DNA of 9,767 nucleotides from an uncultured Eubacteriales bacterium (GTDB taxonomy: Bacteria; Bacillota; Clostridia; Oscillospirales; CAG-272), in assembly GCA_902462015.1 (NCBI GenBank), contig CABPZV010000079.1, forward strand, positions 1-9,767, read 5' to 3'. The notes beneath the pieces are model-generated. The model ran no database searches. It saw nothing but the letters and a program-made list of their open reading frames with translations, and was not told the origin of the DNA. Below, one piece after another: positions 6,460 to 9,767 of the stretch (the stretch's first letter is position 1; each line of letters starts with the position of its first letter). The position numbers and the translations under genes are program-made.

Positions 6460-7641
6460 ATGATGAACATATCCGCTGAAAGAAATAATCCTCAAATCAT
6501 ACTGAATTCTCAAAAACTCTCGGAAAATCTAACAAAACGCGCCGAGCAGGACATAAGCTCAGGACAAATAGCAGGCTGCGGCATGTGTGTTCATCAGATG
6601 GGAAAAGAAATTTTTTCCGGATTCTTCGGATACAGCGACATTGAAGAAAAAACACCGGTACGGCCGGACACGGTATACAGGCTTGCATCAATGACAAAAC
6701 CGGTGACAGCAGTTTCAGCACTTCTGCAAAATGAAGCAGGAAAGCTTAACCTTGATGATAAGCTTTCAAAATACTGCTCAAAGTTTTCAAGGTTAAAAAT
6801 AGGAGAACTTGACGAAAAAGGAAATATTATTCACCTTCATACTCCGGAGAGAGAGCCGACACTTCTTGACCTTCTCACTCACACTGCCGGCTTCGGAACA
6901 GATGAAATTGGAACAATGGTGACTGAGAAAGCGCCGCAGGACGCAAAGAAAAACCTTGAAACAATTATGCAGTATTACTGCGAAGAAATGGTTTTGTCAT
7001 TTGAGCCGAATTCCCGACGTTCTTACAGTCCGATTGCCGCATTTGACGCAGTTGCATATGTAACCGAATTGACAGCAGAACGCGAGATAGGTGAATATAT
7101 GAAAGAGAAAATATTCATTCCCTTAGACATGAATGATACGGCCTTTGAACTGACGCCGAACCAAACTGAAAGACTCTCCGCAGTTTACGATTTAAAGGAC
7201 GGAATCACACCTGTTTCAAGAAAATTCTCAGGATCATTTGAGGGATTCCCTATTTCATACCATGCAGGTGGAGCCGGACTTTTCTCAACAGTCGGTGATT
7301 ATTGCAGCTTTGCGCAAGCGCTGTGTAGCGCCGCAGATCCGGAAAAAGCCGCTGTTATATCCGGCAGCTCGGCCGCGCTTATGAGAAAAGGACGTGAAAT
7401 TCCATCGGACCTAAAGAACAATCCTGCGGAAGTGTTCGGCCTCGGAATACGCGTAATAAAACACAATCCGAACTTACCTGCCGGCTGTTTCGGATGGAGC
7501 GGAGCATACGGAACTCATTTTTGGATCGATCCGGCGAACGGAATAACAGCAATATATATGAAGAATTCAAACTTCGGCGGAGGAGCCGGATGCATCACTG
7601 CAAACAATTTTGAATATGACGTAATGAACAGCGCGGAATAA
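6460..7641 (+). CDS. Serine hydrolase of the class C beta-lactamase fold (esterase/PBP-like)
   Basis: Enzyme of the beta-lactamase-related superfamily, which includes class C beta-lactamases, DD-peptidases and family VIII esterases. The 393 residues contain the nucleophile motif SMTK (S77, K80) within YRLASMTKPVTAVSALLQ, the DLLTHTAGFG segment (~137-146), and a second motif YSP (Y189) where YxN or YSx is expected. Near the C-terminus GWSGAYGTHFWIDP stands where true beta-lactamases carry KTG, a form more usual in esterases of this fold. The N-terminus has no signal peptide or lipobox, so the enzyme is probably cytoplasmic, which argues against a drug-resistance or wall role. The substrate cannot be told from sequence. 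AAGGA (6451-6455) is 4 nt from the first ATG and 7 nt from a second ATG at 6463, which may be the true start. The gene is monocistronic, with its own terminator. Confidence 0.88.
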   Translation: MMNISAERNNPQIILNSQKLSENLTKRAEQDISSGQIAGCGMCVHQMGKEIFSGFFGYSDIEEKTPVRPDTVYRLASMTKPVTAVSALLQNEAGKLNLDDKLSKYCSKFSRLKIGELDEKGNIIHLHTPEREPTLLDLLTHTAGFGTDEIGTMVTEKAPQDAKKNLETIMQYYCEEMVLSFEPNSRRSYSPIAAFDAVAYVTELTAEREIGEYMKEKIFIPLDMNDTAFELTPNQTERLSAVYDLKDGITPVSRKFSGSFEGFPISYHAGGAGLFSTVGDYCSFAQALCSAADPEKAAVISGSSAALMRKGREIPSDLKNNPAEVFGLGIRVIKHNPNLPAGCFGWSGAYGTHFWIDPANGITAIYMKNSNFGGGAGCITANNFEYDVMNSAE

Positions 7642-7646
7642 CCGAC

Positions 7647-7697
7647 GCCGACAGCAAACGAACAATTTGTCCTGTTTTGCTGTCGGCCTTTCATTTT
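7647..7697 (+). terminator. Terminator after the serine hydrolase gene
   Basis: A perfect 12-bp stem GCCGACAGCAAA/TTTGCTGTCGGC (7647-7658 with 7676-7687), a 17-nt loop, and a T-rich tail (CTTTCATTTTT). It starts 5 nt after the stop codon and separates the hydrolase from the sporulation operon. Confidence 0.85.
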
Positions 7698-7749
7698 TCC
7701 GTATTATACAAGCATATAATTATACAGGTAAGCAAATTCAGAATTATTA

Positions 7750-7814
7750 GGTCGAACGCTTTTCAGCCGGACGCATTTACTTTGACAATTTTTTCGATTG
7801 AGATATGCTAAAAT
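7750..7814 (+). promoter_or_regulatory. spoIIG-type promoter with Spo0A-box-like sites
   Basis: A perfect -35 TTGACA (7782-7787) stands 21 bp before TAAAAT (7809-7814), which has an upstream TGC for an extended -10. The Bacillus subtilis spoIIG promoter is known for a similarly overlong spacer of 22 bp and is activated by phosphorylated Spo0A acting with sigma-A. Two 0A-box-like sites (consensus TGTCGAA) are visible: GGTCGAA (7750-7756), one mismatch, and TTTGACA (7781-7787), one mismatch in the reverse orientation and overlapping the -35, as in B. subtilis. A third, weaker TTCGATT lies at 7793-7799. An alternative -10, TATGCT at 16-bp spacing, is poorer. Transcription would start near 7821. 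Confidence 0.6.
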
Positions 7815-7847
7815 ACAGTTAATAAATATAGAAGGAACTTGATAACA

Positions 7848-8717
7848 TTGGAACAGGTAGTATACGGCGATGTATTGTTCATCATCAATTTCAGCATGGA
7901 CTTTTTATCATTATATATAACAGCCCAATTTATTCACCTGAGACTCAGGCTTGTTCCGGCAATTACAGCCGCGGCTATCGGCGCAGCGTACGGTGTAGCT
8001 GCCGTAATTCTTGACGGAAATGAGCTTATATCACTTTTAATCAGTGTCGCAGTATCAATTTTGATGTGCTTCATCGCGCTGGGAAAACCGCTTCTGTTGA
8101 GACATACCCTGATATTTTATGCTGTAAGCCTCGGACTCGGCGGCTGTATGACAGCACTGTACTCTTTTGCAGAAAAAATATCGGGAAAAAGGATCTGGAA
8201 CGGGACCGAAGCTCTTCCCGAAGCTTCCTCGAATATGCTTCCACCGACGGTGACAATACCCATTGCGGCAGTATCTGTTATTCTTTCGCTGATTTTTAAC
8301 CGAATAACATCAAAGAGAAAAAACACATGTGAAAATTCAGTAAAGTTAAAACTCGGAGATAAAGACGTTATCCTGTCGGTGCTTGCAGACAGCGGAAATC
8401 TGCTTACTGAGCCTATAAGCGGTTCTCCGGTAATTTTGACGGAATACAATAAAATATCCAGTCTTTTACCGCAGGAACTTGCTCCTTTTTTTGAAGCCGG
8501 GGACATATCGAACCTCGCCTCGGTGCCGGCGTCTTACGCCGTAAAGGTACGTATGATTCCAGCGTCAGGAATAGGAGGCGATAAAATGCTTCTCGGATTT
8601 ATGCCGGATGAAGTAATAATCGGTCAAATTCAAAAAAAGGCCTGCGTAGCCGTCCTAAACGACGGACGAAGCTTTGACAGCTCCGACGCACTTGTTCCTG
8701 CGGCACTGCTGGAATAA
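7848..8717 (+). CDS. spoIIGA: Sporulation sigma-E factor-processing protease SpoIIGA
   Basis: Membrane-embedded aspartic-type protease that cleaves the N-terminal pro-sequence from pro-sigma-E in the mother cell after a signal from the forespore. The 289 residues have five hydrophobic helices (about 4-29, 35-55, 59-78, 86-107 and 135-153). A cytoplasmic catalytic domain follows with the motif ADSGN; D181 corresponds to the known catalytic aspartate D183 of B. subtilis. GSPV and the IGGDKMLLGFMPDEVII segment also fit the family. The start codon is probably TTG at 7848 (MEQVVYGDVLFIINF), about 11 nt after GAAGGAA (7831-7837); an in-frame TTG at 7839 is too close to that site. A weak start and spacing would keep the protease scarce. 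It is followed 73 bp later by its substrate gene sigE, the standard pairing. The slight shortening against ~309 residues is normal variation. Confidence 0.95.
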   Translation: MEQVVYGDVLFIINFSMDFLSLYITAQFIHLRLRLVPAITAAAIGAAYGVAAVILDGNELISLLISVAVSILMCFIALGKPLLLRHTLIFYAVSLGLGGCMTALYSFAEKISGKRIWNGTEALPEASSNMLPPTVTIPIAAVSVILSLIFNRITSKRKNTCENSVKLKLGDKDVILSVLADSGNLLTEPISGSPVILTEYNKISSLLPQELAPFFEAGDISNLASVPASYAVKVRMIPASGIGGDKMLLGFMPDEVIIGQIQKKACVAVLNDGRSFDSSDALVPAALLE

Positions 8718-8790
8718 AAAATTCCGTTAATTGCTGCAGGGAATATACAAAATTACACAGCTAATACAATATTAACAGGAGGTATCTGAA

Positions 8791-9495
8791 ATGCAGTCAC
8801 TTTTTTCACTTCTGCGCCGCGCGTGCGGCATGTTGCTAAAAAAACACGGTGAAGTCTATTACATAAACGGCTCCGAAACACTTCCGCCGCCGCTTTCTGC
8901 AAACGAAGAAAACGAAATTACAGCCCGTCTTTCGGACGAACCGGAGCTGAAAAGCTATTTGATAGAACACAATCTGAGACTTGTCGTATATATAGCAAAG
9001 AAATTTGAAAATACAGGAATTGGTATAGAAGACTTGATTTCCATCGGAACAATCGGACTTATAAAAGCAGTCGGTACCTTCTGTGCAGACCGTGGAATAA
9101 AACTCGCCACATATGCCTCACGATGCATTGAGAACGAAATTCTGATGTATATACGAAAAACGGGAAATCAAAAAGTTGAAATATCTCTTGATGAACCTCT
9201 CAACGTTGATTGGGACGGAAATGAACTGCTGCTGTCAGACATTCTTTCAGGAGATGATGACAGCGTCAGCCGTAATCTTGAAGAATGTGAAGAAAGAGCC
9301 GCCGTTAAGGAAGCGATTTCAAATCTGCCTCCAAGAGAACGTACAATAATCGAACTGCGTTTCGGAATCGGAGGAAAAAAAGAACACACTCAAAAAGAAG
9401 TTGCAGATATGCTCGGAATATCTCAATCATATATATCAAGGCTTGAAAAGAGAATCATCTCCGAACTTCACGGAAGCATTGCAGCAAAGCTGTAA
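8791..9495 (+). CDS. sigE: RNA polymerase sigma factor SigE, pro-form (mother-cell sporulation sigma)
   Basis: Early mother-cell-specific sigma factor, made as an inactive precursor and activated by SpoIIGA. The 234 residues open with an amphipathic, basic pro-sequence (roughly 1-22) and the conserved processing neighbourhood EVYYINGSETLPPPLS (21-36). Region 2 follows (NLRLVVYIAKKFENTGIGIE and LISIGTIGLIKAV, then KLATYASRCIENEILMYIRK). The linker SLDEPLNVDWDGNELLLSD is typical of SigE. Region 4 has a helix-turn-helix around TQKEVADMLGISQSYISRLE (200-219). The pro-sequence is about four residues shorter than in B. subtilis. The ATG has a perfect AGGAGG (8777-8782) 8 nt upstream, far stronger than that of spoIIGA, which favours substrate over protease. 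The 73-bp gap to spoIIGA holds only a small GGAAT/ATTCC hairpin over the spoIIGA stop. A clear terminator follows, so a downstream sigG would need its own promoter. Confidence 0.98.
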   Translation: MQSLFSLLRRACGMLLKKHGEVYYINGSETLPPPLSANEENEITARLSDEPELKSYLIEHNLRLVVYIAKKFENTGIGIEDLISIGTIGLIKAVGTFCADRGIKLATYASRCIENEILMYIRKTGNQKVEISLDEPLNVDWDGNELLLSDILSGDDDSVSRNLEECEERAAVKEAISNLPPRERTIIELRFGIGGKKEHTQKEVADMLGISQSYISRLEKRIISELHGSIAAKL

Positions 9496-9555
9496 TAGAA
9501 TATACAAAGCCGACATCAGGCTCATACAGTGCTGACGCGAAAAGATTTAAATATA

Positions 9556-9596
9556 TGCCGGAAAGAAGCTTTTATTTCTCTTTCCGGTATTTTTTA
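9556..9596 (+). terminator. Terminator of the spoIIGA-sigE operon
   Basis: A 12-bp stem with one G-U pair (9556-9567 with 9580-9591), a 12-nt loop and a T6 run (9591-9596). It lies 60 bp after the sigE stop and closes the operon. Confidence 0.9.
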
Positions 9597-9609
9597 ACTC
9601 GAAAAATAT

Positions 9610-9638
9610 TTGTTGAATTTATCATGATGAAATATAAA
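9610..9638 (+). promoter_or_regulatory. Candidate promoter before the right-edge folded element
   Basis: TTGTTG (9610-9615), 17-bp spacer, TATAAA (9633-9638), giving a start near 9645, exactly where the folded element begins. The same hexamers and spacing occur at 3425-3453. The A6 run at 9636-9641 can also be read on the minus strand as the T tract of a terminator, so this call is weak. Confidence 0.25.
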
Positions 9639-9641
9639 AAA

Positions 9642-9763
9642 CCAGCCGTGCCGCGCCAATTGGTGCACGGGCGGCATGACCGGATAAGTTAATTTCGAGG
9701 GCAAGTTTTCTGTTCACGGCTAATATGAACAGAAGCCCCCGGCATTGTGGGCTAACGCAACGC
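9642..9763. ncRNA. GC-rich folded element at the window edge (structured RNA or leader), truncated
   Basis: Two strong hairpins are visible. The first has an inner stem GCGCC-AATT-GGTGC (9653-9666) and outer GCCG/CGGC pairs (9645-9648 with 9672-9675). The second joins CGAGGGC/GCCCCCG (9696-9702 with 9735-9741, one mismatch) to a perfect 9-bp stem TTCTGTTCA/TGAACAGAA (9708-9716 with 9726-9734) and a 9-nt loop. A tandem AACGC pair sits at 9754-9763. On the plus strand it would start at the promoter at 9610-9638. On the minus strand the first hairpin followed by TGG and T6 looks like an intrinsic terminator, so it could instead be the 3' end of an RNA entering from the right. I could not match it to a known RNA family. 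Confidence 0.4.
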
Positions 9764-9767
9764 AAAA

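Noticed and set aside
9642..9767. RNase P, tmRNA, SRP or a known riboswitch at the right edge
   Set aside because: None of the conserved core sequences of these RNAs that I know is visible on either strand in the part within the window.

Overview
The window looks like chromosomal DNA from an endospore-forming member of the Bacillota, most likely class Clostridia. The evidence is a linked division and sporulation cluster (divIB/ftsQ-like, ftsZ, spoIIGA, sigE), a clostridial-type FtsZ N-terminus, AT-rich spacers with sigma-A-type promoters, and strong AGGAGG-type ribosome binding sites. Placement near the Ruminococcaceae/Oscillospiraceae is an impression from protein style, not proven.

Layout, left to right. 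(1) lepA (elongation factor 4) lies on the minus strand, behind a long, structured, unassigned leader with its own promoter. (2) Divergent to it, a DivIB/FtsQ-type division protein has a near-ideal extended -10 promoter. (3) A spacer of about 470 bp follows. It is AT-rich at first, then carries a GC-rich, heavily folded element just upstream of ftsZ. (4) ftsZ ends in a bidirectional terminator shared with a convergent minus-strand pair: a small membrane protein with a PH-like tail, then a short lipoprotein. (5) A plus-strand class C beta-lactamase-fold serine hydrolase follows, with its own terminator. (6) spoIIGA and sigE form a sporulation operon behind a promoter with Spo0A-box-like sites and an unusually long -35/-10 spacing, and it ends in a clear terminator. 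(7) The last 130 bases are another GC-rich folded element, cut by the window edge.

How the genes work together. DivIB and FtsZ build the division septum. In sporulating cells FtsZ also makes the asymmetric septum. SpoIIGA is the membrane protease that then removes the pro-sequence of pro-sigma-E, switching on the mother-cell programme. The three genes between ftsZ and spoIIGA (lipoprotein, PH-like membrane protein, hydrolase) have no evident role in either process and look like an insertion into an otherwise functionally coherent neighbourhood. No ftsA or sigG is visible; sigG could lie just beyond the right edge.

I see no insertion sequence, CRISPR array, tRNA, rRNA or phage gene. The most interesting unexplained content is non-coding: three folded intergenic elements, the spoIIG-type promoter, and a terminator that contains the ribosome binding site of the next gene.
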